A stretch of 64,000 nucleotides of DNA from NCBI GenBank assembly GCA_031399065.1, contig JANNOM010000002.1, positions 1 to 64,000 of the forward strand. The letters run 5' to 3'. How positions within the stretch are numbered: position 1 is the stretch's first letter; every line of letters begins with the position of its first letter. A program made the position numbers and the translations under genes. This document shows, piece after piece, positions 23,883 through 32,022 of this stretch. The notes under the pieces are model-generated. The model searched no databases. It had not been told where the DNA came from and worked only from the letters and a program-made list of their open reading frames with translations. Origin of the DNA: JADCRZ01 sp031399065. Its GTDB lineage: Bacteria; Bacteroidota; Bacteroidia; Chitinophagales; Chitinophagaceae.

Positions 23883-25109
23883 ATGAAAAAAGAATCGATT
23901 TTTAGCCTGGCTGTTATAGTGGCGGCCCTTGGATATTTTGTAGATATTTATGATCTTTTGCTGTTCACCATTGTAAGAGAACCCAGTTTAAAAGGTATTG
24001 GAGTGTCTGATGCGAACATGGTGCTGAACAGCACTAAAATTATCAATTACCAAATGGTGGGCCTGCTGATCGGGGGCATCCTGTGGGGCGTGCTGGGCGA
24101 CCGCAAAGGCCGCTTGTCCGTATTGTTCGGTTCTATCCTTCTCTACTCAGCAGCTAATTTTGTTACCGGCTTTATACAAACGGTGGATCAGTATGCCTGG
24201 GCGCGTTTCGTGGCGGGGCTCGGACTGGCGGGTGAGCTGGGTGCCGGCATAACGCTGGTGAGCGAATTATTGCCAAAAGAAAAAAGGGGCCTGGGTACTT
24301 CGCTGGTGGCAGGTATAGGATTAAGCGGCGCGGTGGCCGCCTACTTTACCTACCAGTTTACCGAGGACTGGCGGCTTTGTTACAAGATAGGAGGTGCACT
24401 CGGACTGGTACTTTTATTTCTGCGTATCAAAGTGGCGGAATCGGGTATGTTCAGTCATGCAAAAGAACAAAGTGCATCGCGGGGTAATTTCCTGTTGTTC
24501 TTTAATAACGGTAAGCGTTTTAAAAAATACATACTGGCTATTTTAATCGGCTTGCCTACCTGGTATGTAATCGGTATTCTCGTCAACTTAAGTAACCGAT
24601 TCAATGGTGAGATGAACGGCGACAGGCTGCTCGATTCCGGCAGGGCCATCATGTTTGGGTATGTAGGTATTTCGCTGGGCGATATCAGTGTGGGACTTTT
24701 AAGCCAGTGGCTTAAGAGCCGTAAGAAAGCACTTTTCTTTTTTTATGGGCTTACCATTATAGGAATCATATTATATTTCAGCCCGGTCAATGACAGTCGT
24801 TCAACCATGTACGCCATCTGCGGTTATCTGGGTTTTGCCACCGGCTTCTGGGCTATTTTCGTTACTATGGGTGCCGAGCAATTCGGTACCAATATAAGAG
24901 CCACAGCTGCCACCACCATCCCTAATATGGTACGCGGTGCCCTGGTGTTGCTCAACCTGCTCTTTATCGATTTATTCCAGAAAAGTTATGGATGGCCACT
25001 GGTGAAAGCCGGTATCGTAACAGGCATCATCGTAATGGCCATAGCCTTAACGGCCGCTTATTTTACCGAAGAAACCTTTCACAAAGATTTAGATTATATT
25101 GAAGAATGA
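23883..25109 (+). CDS. MFS transporter
   Basis: 408-aa major facilitator with 12 helices. GDRKGRLSVLFGS after helix 2 is MFS motif A, and the helix-1 acidic YFVDIYDLLLF plus GLGLAGELGAGITLVSELLP resemble the metabolite:H+ symporter group that includes sialate, shikimate and aromatic acid transporters. Substrate unknown. The frame opens at a TTG (23874) but ATG at 23883 is the better start. The stop overlaps the start of the GT9 gene as ATGA, implying translational coupling. Confidence 0.85.
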   Translation: MKKESIFSLAVIVAALGYFVDIYDLLLFTIVREPSLKGIGVSDANMVLNSTKIINYQMVGLLIGGILWGVLGDRKGRLSVLFGSILLYSAANFVTGFIQTVDQYAWARFVAGLGLAGELGAGITLVSELLPKEKRGLGTSLVAGIGLSGAVAAYFTYQFTEDWRLCYKIGGALGLVLLFLRIKVAESGMFSHAKEQSASRGNFLLFFNNGKRFKKYILAILIGLPTWYVIGILVNLSNRFNGEMNGDRLLDSGRAIMFGYVGISLGDISVGLLSQWLKSRKKALFFFYGLTIIGIILYFSPVNDSRSTMYAICGYLGFATGFWAIFVTMGAEQFGTNIRATAATTIPNMVRGALVLLNLLFIDLFQKSYGWPLVKAGIVTGIIVMAIALTAAYFTEETFHKDLDYIEE

Positions 25110-26107
25110 AATTCCTGGTCATACGTTTCAGTTCCATTGGAGATATAGTCCTTACTACGCCCGTGGTGCGGTGTATCTACAAGCAGGTGCCCACGGCAAA
25201 GATTCATTTTTTAACCAAACCGGCTTATGCCCCAATAGTATCCGCCAATCCTTATATCAGCAAATGCCATTACCTGCAGAATGATATTACTGCCACAATA
25301 GAGAAATTGAAGGCAGAGGATTTCGATTACATAATAGACCTTCATCATAACCTGCGAACCCTGAAAGTAAAAAAAGCGCTGGGTAAAAAGGCATACTCTT
25401 TTCATAAACTTAATATACAGAAATGGCTGCTTACTAACGCTAAGATCAACCGCATGCCTCCGGTACATATTGTGGACCGGTATATGAATACGTTGAGCTC
25501 TTTCGGCATCGTGAACGACGGGGCAGGCCTTGATTATTTTATACCCCCCCCGGAAGAATTAAAAATAGAGGACATCCCCACTTCGCACCATGCGGGTTAT
25601 ATCGGGGTAGTGATAGGTGCCACGTACAACACTAAACGCTATCCGGTACATAAGGTAAAAGAGTTCTGCAATAGCCTGGACCATCCCATCATCCTGCTGG
25701 GTGGAAAAGAAGACCAGGACAATGGAAACGAAATACGTGCTGCCGATCCCTTTAAGATTTATAATGCCTGCGGTAAATTCAGCCTTCACGAATCTGCCGA
25801 TATCATCCGTAAGGCGAAGCTGGTGGTGACCAACGATACCGGCCTCATGCACATAGCGGCGGCGTTTAAACGGCCCGTTATTTCTCTTTGGGGAAACACG
25901 GTACCTGCTTTCGGTATGTATCCTTATTATGGCAACAACTACCTGGCCCGCCATGATCTTTCTCCATACGATATAATGGAAGTTAATCACCTCTCCTGCC
26001 GTCCCTGTTCCAAAATAGGATATTCAAGATGTCCTAAAGGACATTTCAGGTGTATGGAACTTCTAGATCCGCTCGAACTGGCCGGGAAGGTCATGGCACG
26101 CATTTAA
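25106..26107 (+). CDS. glycosyltransferase family 9 (heptosyltransferase-like)
   Basis: 333 aa, GT-B fold. MKFLVIRFSSIGDIVLTTPVVRCI at the N-terminus and TNDTGLMHIAAAFKRPVISLWGNT in the C-terminal domain are the two best-known signatures of LPS heptosyltransferases (WaaC/WaaF/RfaF-like), which move heptose from ADP-heptose to the LPS core at the inner face of the membrane. The hldD gene for the ADP-heptose donor lies in the same window at 51926. The start ATG overlaps the MFS stop. Acceptor position in the core cannot be told. Confidence 0.88.
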   Translation: MKFLVIRFSSIGDIVLTTPVVRCIYKQVPTAKIHFLTKPAYAPIVSANPYISKCHYLQNDITATIEKLKAEDFDYIIDLHHNLRTLKVKKALGKKAYSFHKLNIQKWLLTNAKINRMPPVHIVDRYMNTLSSFGIVNDGAGLDYFIPPPEELKIEDIPTSHHAGYIGVVIGATYNTKRYPVHKVKEFCNSLDHPIILLGGKEDQDNGNEIRAADPFKIYNACGKFSLHESADIIRKAKLVVTNDTGLMHIAAAFKRPVISLWGNTVPAFGMYPYYGNNYLARHDLSPYDIMEVNHLSCRPCSKIGYSRCPKGHFRCMELLDPLELAGKVMARI

Positions 26108-26257
26108 CCATAACAGATACCCACAATTTATTTTAAAAAATATTTCAACGCTATATATTGAGCCTTAAACGATTATGAAATTCGCTTCTAAAGGCCTTAC
26201 CAGCATTGATTTTCGAATGTAGATAACAGCTTATATTTACTTTAAATCAATATAATT

Positions 26258-26785
26258 ATGGGATTAGTTTATGCGGATATACAGATTATAAATGGCGGAG
26301 ACCTTGAGATGGTTCGTCGGGGGCATTTAGACAAAGACGATGTAAAAGGCATATGGGTAAATATGCTGGTAGATACCGGCTCCATTATGCTGGCCCTGAA
26401 TGAAGATATACAGGAACAATTATGTCTGCCAGTCGTGGAAAGGAAAACGGCCCAACTGGCAAATGGCCAAATAGTTGAATGTGACGTGGTGGCACCTGTT
26501 GAACTGCGGTTTAAGAATCGCCGTACTTCCTGCCAGGCTATGATACTTCCGGGAAATTCCGAACCGTTGCTGGGTGCCATTCCTATGGAGGATATGGATG
26601 TACTGATACATCCTCAAACACAGCAACTCGTGGTAAACCCGGATCACCCCTTCTATGCGCAGATGAAGATGAAAAAGATAAAGCATAAAAGTTATCACCA
26701 GGATTTAATACCCAGTTTATTACAGTGTTCCACCTCAATGGAATATACACCAAACTCTTCTACGACCGTACCGGTAAGCTCATAG
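26258..26785 (+). CDS. retropepsin-like aspartyl protease (clan AA)
   Basis: 175 aa. The single-domain aspartic protease signature is MLVDTGSIMLAL (Asp of D-T-G), followed by the hydrophobic-hydrophobic-G motif in EPLLGAIPMEDMDVLIHP. As a one-motif protein it would have to dimerise. No signal peptide or helix. The last 30 or so residues, after VVNPDHPFYAQMKMKKIKHKS, are read from DNA that is antisense to the end of dnaE; they look less constrained and may be an extension beyond the usual end of such proteins. Targets unknown. Moderately sure of the family, unsure whether it is active. Confidence 0.75.
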   Translation: MGLVYADIQIINGGDLEMVRRGHLDKDDVKGIWVNMLVDTGSIMLALNEDIQEQLCLPVVERKTAQLANGQIVECDVVAPVELRFKNRRTSCQAMILPGNSEPLLGAIPMEDMDVLIHPQTQQLVVNPDHPFYAQMKMKKIKHKSYHQDLIPSLLQCSTSMEYTPNSSTTVPVSS

Positions 26786-29625
26786 AACCCCCGGCCCTGG
26801 AAGGGCGTGTAACGGAACGAACCGGGAAAGTGTACCGTGTCCAGCCATTCGCCCCTCTTATCGAGAAAAGTACCGAAATGCATATTATCTCCCCGAACCG
26901 TTCTTACCACTTTATCGGTGATGAAATAACCGGCGGTATTAACGGATTTGCCCTTATTGCTTTTAAGTTCGGATGCGGTAATATACCGGCTGGTATCCGC
27001 ATCAGCAAGGTCCCATACATTGCATAAAGGGAAGCCGAGCAGTTCCATTTCATCCATCGCATCGTTCAGCGGATGCTGTTTTAACTGGGGCAGTTTAAAT
27101 TCCACTGGAGGTTCGTTGAACAGCGGTACATGACCTGCCACCTGCCTGGTCGTTTTCTTTTGCAGGAAGTTGGCCTCCCACAGCAGTTCCTTTTTGTTTT
27201 TACCGGTAAACCGCAGGGCACCGATGCGTATCAGCAGGTTAAGCTGCTCCAGCGGCGGGTCGGTGCGCTCAATCAGATCCTGCAAATGAAAATAACTGCC
27301 ATGCCTGCCTTTTTCTTCCAGTATACGGGCGACCAGTTTTTCCTCCAGCCCCTCTACATGTATAAAACCTACGTGCACTATATTGTTACGGATAGAAGTA
27401 AGGTAATGCCCCTCGTTTACGCAGGGCGGCACCAGTTGGGCCCCGGTCTTTTTCAATTCATGAAAATAAACTTCGCGGGAATAGAATCCGCCGAAATTAT
27501 TGATGACGGCCACCATAAATTCCTGCGGGTAATAAGTCTTTAAAAAAAGACTCTGGTAACTTTCTACGGCAAAGCTCGCAGAATGGGCTTTGGAAAAAGA
27601 AAAGCCTCCGAAGCTTTCTATCTGCCGCCATACTTCCACTATTAGTGTTTCTTCATATCCCTTCTGGCGGCAGTTGGTGAAAAACTGGTTGCGTATCGCA
27701 TCAAACTCCTTCATGCCCCGGTATTTACCCGACATGGCCCTTCTTAATACATCCGCATCCCCCAGTTCCAGGCCGGCAAAATGGTGCGCCACTTTAATCA
27801 CGTCTTCCTGGTATACCATCACCCCGTATGTTTCTTCCAGCAGTTCTTTCATGATGGGATGCAGGTACACAAAATCTTTGGGGCGATGATAGCGCTGGAT
27901 GTATTGCCGCATCATGCCGGATTGAGCCACCCCGGGACGTATGATCGAACTGGCCGCTACAAGGGTAAGGTAGTCCCTGCATTCGAGCTTAAGAAGCAAT
28001 TGCCGCATGCCCGGGCTCTCGATATAAAAACACCCGATCGTATCTACGGACATTAATTGAGCGGCTACCTTTTTATCTTTCTTGAACCGTTTGATATCAT
28101 GTATATCGATATTCACCTGCCGGTTTTGCCTCACCAGCTCCACCGTATCTTTAATATGCCCCAGCCCGCGCTGGCTCAGTATGTCTAGTTTAAACAGACC
28201 GATTTTTTCAGCCACAAACATATCGATCGTGGACGTAGCGAATCCTTTAGGCGGCAGGGTGGTGGTGGTATATTCATGCACCGGGGCGTCGCTGATCAGC
28301 ATACCACCGGCATGGATGCTTTGATGATGCGGAAAGTCTTTGATCAGTCCACTGTAAAACAGGATCTGTTCATGGATCTTATCCTGTTTATAATTACCCG
28401 AAGGATGTTCCAGCGCGTCGATCTCTCCTTTAGGCAGGCCAAATACTTTACCCAGTTCACGGATAATGGCCCTCCGCTGGAAAGTGGAATAAGAACCCAG
28501 CAGGCATACATGCTCACTGCCGAACCGTTTAAAAACATAGTCGATGATCTGGTCACGGTCGGCCCAGGAGAAATCGATATCGAAGTCGGGCGGTACGCTG
28601 CGGTGGGGGTTGAGGAAGCGTTCGAAATACAGGTCTAGATCCAGCGGGTCTACATCCGTGATCTCCAGGCAGAAGGCAACAATCGAATTCGCGCCGCTGC
28701 CACGGCCTACATAAAAGAACCCCCGGTTGCGCGCATAGCGCAGTATATCCCAGGTAATCAGGAAATAGGCATTGAAGCCCATCTGGTGAATGATGCGCAG
28801 CTCTTTTTCCACCCGCTCTTTTGCCTGCGGGTTATTGTTACCATAACGCTGCGCCAGGCCATCGAGCGCCAGCTTCTCCAACAGGGTTCGGTCGTCTTCG
28901 GCCGACATGGAGTAAACTTTCTTGGTTTTATTTTTCCTGAACTCCATGTCTATCGTGCAGCATTGCATCATACGGGTAGTATTGTCAACGATACCAGGGT
29001 ACGAGTCAAAACTGCTTGACAGCTCCAACGGAGAAATAAACATTTCATGTAGGCCCGCCACGTCTTCCTGCTGCTGTTTGCTGAGCAGGATATTCTTGTC
29101 AACGGCCCGCAGCAGGCGGTGGACATTGTAGTGCTTTTTGTCCTGGAAAGTAACCGGGTGACGGATCACGAACTTGTCGGGGTATGCTTCGGGGTCGAAG
29201 CCATAAAGTTTATTCAGTTCCGTGGTTTGTATTCCGATGCGTTCATTTAGTCCGAGTGTCTCCGGTGCAAATTTCCCGAATGGATAAATGACAAACACGT
29301 TTTCATCGTCCCCGGTATATCTCTCCGGGAACGCTTTTTTCGACTGCAGGTGTTCGGATAAAAAGCGGTTGATCTGAAAAAAACCGGCATTATTTTTTGC
29401 CAGCAGAATATAACAGAATAACGACTCATTTCTTATCTCCGCACCCAGTATCGGTTGTATATGGTTCTTTTCGCAATGATCGGTAAAGTCCCAGGCATCC
29501 GAGGTAGTGTTAATATTGGTGAGGGCCAGCATCTTTATCCCGTATGCCGCGGCTTTCAATACCAGGTCCTCCGTTTTGATAGTGCCATACAACAAGCTGA
29601 AAAAGGTTTTGCAGTTCAAATACAT
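26695..29625 (-). CDS. dnaE: DNA polymerase III alpha subunit, short DnaE2-like
   Basis: 976-aa C-family polymerase, shorter than replicative DnaE (about 1,150 or more). The catalytic palm motif PDFDIDF is at 346-352, the upstream GRGSGANSIVAFCL is at 308-320, and the thumb/finger region has SIHAGGMLIS and SFSKAHSASFAVESYQS. The N-terminal PHP domain has lost metal ligands: the H-x-H of active domains reads N-C-K at residues 4-6 and the LTDH motif reads LTNI. This fits an error-prone DnaE2/ImuC role with the dinB gene that precedes it by 5 bases in the same operon. Its 3' end overlaps the retropepsin gene by 91 bases. Confidence 0.85.
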   Translation of the reverse strand: MYLNCKTFFSLLYGTIKTEDLVLKAAAYGIKMLALTNINTTSDAWDFTDHCEKNHIQPILGAEIRNESLFCYILLAKNNAGFFQINRFLSEHLQSKKAFPERYTGDDENVFVIYPFGKFAPETLGLNERIGIQTTELNKLYGFDPEAYPDKFVIRHPVTFQDKKHYNVHRLLRAVDKNILLSKQQQEDVAGLHEMFISPLELSSSFDSYPGIVDNTTRMMQCCTIDMEFRKNKTKKVYSMSAEDDRTLLEKLALDGLAQRYGNNNPQAKERVEKELRIIHQMGFNAYFLITWDILRYARNRGFFYVGRGSGANSIVAFCLEITDVDPLDLDLYFERFLNPHRSVPPDFDIDFSWADRDQIIDYVFKRFGSEHVCLLGSYSTFQRRAIIRELGKVFGLPKGEIDALEHPSGNYKQDKIHEQILFYSGLIKDFPHHQSIHAGGMLISDAPVHEYTTTTLPPKGFATSTIDMFVAEKIGLFKLDILSQRGLGHIKDTVELVRQNRQVNIDIHDIKRFKKDKKVAAQLMSVDTIGCFYIESPGMRQLLLKLECRDYLTLVAASSIIRPGVAQSGMMRQYIQRYHRPKDFVYLHPIMKELLEETYGVMVYQEDVIKVAHHFAGLELGDADVLRRAMSGKYRGMKEFDAIRNQFFTNCRQKGYEETLIVEVWRQIESFGGFSFSKAHSASFAVESYQSLFLKTYYPQEFMVAVINNFGGFYSREVYFHELKKTGAQLVPPCVNEGHYLTSIRNNIVHVGFIHVEGLEEKLVARILEEKGRHGSYFHLQDLIERTDPPLEQLNLLIRIGALRFTGKNKKELLWEANFLQKKTTRQVAGHVPLFNEPPVEFKLPQLKQHPLNDAMDEMELLGFPLCNVWDLADADTSRYITASELKSNKGKSVNTAGYFITDKVVRTVRGDNMHFGTFLDKRGEWLDTVHFPGSFRYTPFQGRGFYELTGTVVEEFGVYSIEVEHCNKLGIKSW

Positions 29626-29630
29626 GTCAA

Positions 29631-30845
29631 TCAGTTTTTAAGATGTTTACCCGGTTTTACACCGGGATCACGACTGGAAGCCTGCAGGGCATGCACCGCC
29701 GCCGCCCGCTTCAGCACCGTTTCCCCGAACTGTAGTTTAACACTGTCGATCGCCTTGTACAACTGTATCATCTCTTCGTTGTCGTCGAACAGGTTGATCT
29801 GGTAATTGCCGGGAATAATATGACTAAGCCGCACGCCTATCAATCGTACCAGCAGTCGCCGGTCGTATAATTTGTCGAACAGTTCCCGGGCGGTCTTCAT
29901 GAGCACATGGTCTGCCCCGGAATACGGGATCATCACCTGCCTGGTAAGTGTCTGGAAATCGCTATACCGGATCTTAACGGTAATGCAGCCCGCCAGCCGG
30001 TTAGAAGATCTCAATTCGAACGCGACGCGCTCCGTCATCCGCACCAGTTCTGCATGAAGAAATCCTATGTCGATGGTGTCGGAATTGAACGTGCTTTCCG
30101 TACCGACGCTTTTAGCTTCGTGGTACGGCACGATGGGCGTTTCATCGATACCGTTGGCCCTCCGCCATAATTCGATACCGTTTCTCCCCAGCAGATTAGT
30201 CATCATCTCCACGGGTATCTCGCTCAAGGTGCTTATTTTTTCTACTCCCATACGCCGCAGCAGCTCACTGGTCTTGCTGCCTACCATTGGCAGCTTCTCG
30301 ATGGACATGGGTGCCAGGAACGATTTTTCTCCTCCGAAAGGAATTTCTATCTGGCCATTGGGCTTGCCATAGTCTGTGGCTACTTTACTGATCAGTTTAT
30401 TGGAAGAAAGTCCGTACGAAATCGTAAGGCCGCTTTCTTTCATGATCTTTTTGCGGAGCTCGATCGTATAACGCGAACAACCGAAGAATTTATCCATCCC
30501 GCTCAGGTCGATATAAAATTCGTCGATACTGGATTTTTCAAACACCGGCACCTGGTCAGATATAATATCTGTTACCAGTCGCGAGTATTTGGAATAACTC
30601 TCCATATCTCCCCGGATGATCTTTACATCCGGACACAGGCGCCGTGCCAACCGCACGGGCATGGCACTTTTAACCCCGAACTTGCGGGCCTCGTAACTGC
30701 AGGCGGCTACGACCCCCCGGTCGCCACTGCCCCCCACTATCAGGGGTATGCCTTTCAAAGCACTGTTTTTAAGGCATTCGACACTTACAAAAAAAGCGTC
30801 GAGATCGAAATGGGCAATATTTCTTAACGGAGAATACACTAGCAT
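29631..30845 (-). CDS. dinB: Y-family DNA polymerase IV (translesion)
   Basis: 404-aa lesion-bypass polymerase. Motifs: IAHFDLDAFFVSVE with the metal Asp14 and Asp16, YEARKFGVKSAMP, SSIDEFYIDLSG with the catalytic acidic pair, and a little-finger domain near 240-350. The C-terminal tail after GNYQINLFDD could hold a sliding-clamp-binding peptide (QINLFDD resembles QLxLF). It heads a two-gene operon with the DnaE2-like polymerase, as in mutasome cassettes; no imuA-like or LexA/S24 gene is adjacent. Palindromic half-sites lie 21-66 bases before the start. The ATG at 30845 leaves a short lead before the conserved motif. Confidence 0.9.
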   Translation of the reverse strand: MLVYSPLRNIAHFDLDAFFVSVECLKNSALKGIPLIVGGSGDRGVVAACSYEARKFGVKSAMPVRLARRLCPDVKIIRGDMESYSKYSRLVTDIISDQVPVFEKSSIDEFYIDLSGMDKFFGCSRYTIELRKKIMKESGLTISYGLSSNKLISKVATDYGKPNGQIEIPFGGEKSFLAPMSIEKLPMVGSKTSELLRRMGVEKISTLSEIPVEMMTNLLGRNGIELWRRANGIDETPIVPYHEAKSVGTESTFNSDTIDIGFLHAELVRMTERVAFELRSSNRLAGCITVKIRYSDFQTLTRQVMIPYSGADHVLMKTARELFDKLYDRRLLVRLIGVRLSHIIPGNYQINLFDDNEEMIQLYKAIDSVKLQFGETVLKRAAAVHALQASSRDPGVKPGKHLKN

Positions 30846-30865
30846 AAGAACGAATCTGAGGCAAG

Positions 30866-30911
30866 TTACTAATATTATTAGTAATAAATAAACTAATATT
30901 TTTAGATTAGT
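30866..30911. promoter_or_regulatory. operator-like palindromes upstream of dinB-dnaE
   Basis: A 19-bp palindrome, TTACTAATA-T-TATTAGTAA, lies at 30866-30884, and a second pair of the same half-sites, ACTAAT-N8-ATTAGT, at 30892-30911. The inner pair ATTAGT/ACTAAT is also separated by 9 bases. They lie 21-66 bases upstream of the dinB ATG, where a repressor such as a LexA/S24-type regulator would act. The regulator is not in the window. Confidence 0.55.
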
Positions 30912-30973
30912 ATGCCTGAAAAGTGTATGCGTTTATATTCGCTTGGCTTGCCTGATGGCATTAGTATGCATTC

Positions 30974-31852
30974 CTATTTTACATGCTTTCTGATAAAAGC
31001 CACCGCTTTGGAGTAAGTATCGGTGAGGTTATTGCCCGTCCATCCATGTCCTTCGCCGGTGTATTTCACCAGGTCGCAGGGCACACCTGCCTTTGTAAGC
31101 CGGTTGTACAGGCTATCGCTCTGGTATGCCGGCACCAGTTCATCCACCGTGCCGTGAAAGCTGATGGTAGGAGGCGAGGCGGCAGTTACCTGGTAAAGCG
31201 GGCTTGCGGCCAGGTAAGCGGGAGCATTGGAAGCAGGGGTTCCGTTCATGAAAAAGCTGAGGAGCAGCGGAAGGCCAGGATCCGGCGGACGGTTGTACAG
31301 GTCGGTAATATCGACCGGGCCAAACAGGTTTACGACAGCCTTAATATGTTTATCCTGGTTGTAACCATACGCTTTTAAAAGAGAAAGATGAGCGCCTGAA
31401 CTGGCACCGATCATTACCAACTTATCTGCATTGTATTGATATTCGGAAGCCTTGCGACGGATAAATGAAATGGATGTATCCACATCGTTAAGCGGTTCGG
31501 GCCAGGAAACGACACCCGAAAAATCGACCAGGCGGTAGTTTATATTAAAAATGGCATATTCTTTCAGTTCCTTCCGCATTATTTCCACAGCGCCATCAAA
31601 TTCGGATTTATCGCCTCCTATCCATGCTCCTCCGTGCACCAGCACCAGCACGGGAGTGTTAGCGGTACTGCGGTTGGCAGGTAGATAAATATCCATACCC
31701 TGGAGGGCATTCGTACCGTAACGGACGTCCTTTATTGTTTTTGCGCTTACCGCGTCTTCCTGCATATCTATATCTTTCTGACAGGAGTTTAAGGTAACGA
31801 CCCCCGTAACGGCGAACAAAGTGGCGATAAAGCGATGAAGAGAAATTGTCAT
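30974..31852 (-). CDS. alpha/beta hydrolase lipoprotein (esterase)
   Basis: 292 aa. An N-terminal helix ends in LNSC, a lipobox with Cys24, so it is probably anchored in a membrane. The hydrolase carries HGGAW (73-77, oxyanion hole), nucleophile Ser151 in GASSG, Asp237 (TVDELVP) and His269 (GEGHGW), the triad of BD-FAE/hormone-sensitive-lipase-type esterases. Substrate unknown; small esters of lipid, sugar or formylkynurenine type are common in relatives. It lies upstream of dinB on the same strand, separated by 128 bp that contain the palindromes. Confidence 0.85.
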   Translation of the reverse strand: MTISLHRFIATLFAVTGVVTLNSCQKDIDMQEDAVSAKTIKDVRYGTNALQGMDIYLPANRSTANTPVLVLVHGGAWIGGDKSEFDGAVEIMRKELKEYAIFNINYRLVDFSGVVSWPEPLNDVDTSISFIRRKASEYQYNADKLVMIGASSGAHLSLLKAYGYNQDKHIKAVVNLFGPVDITDLYNRPPDPGLPLLLSFFMNGTPASNAPAYLAASPLYQVTAASPPTISFHGTVDELVPAYQSDSLYNRLTKAGVPCDLVKYTGEGHGWTGNNLTDTYSKAVAFIRKHVK

Positions 31853-31994
31853 AGATGATCTTAGTTTCTAATAACCGTTATGGATAATGGTTACGCATGG
31901 CTAAAGTAAACCTCTTTACCGCTAAAAAGCGTTGTTTAAATGTTAATTTTAGGTACTTCGCCGCATATCGTTTCTTAATAAAGAAATTTGACCA

Positions 31995-32002
31995 CAACTT
32001 TG
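31995..32002 (+). promoter_or_regulatory. -7-like box of the TonB receptor gene
   Basis: CAACTTTG, one base from TAnnTTTG, with TTTC 20 bases upstream; 20 bases before the chosen ATG at 32023. Confidence 0.35.
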
Positions 32003-32022
32003 CTGCAATTAAAACAGCCTTC

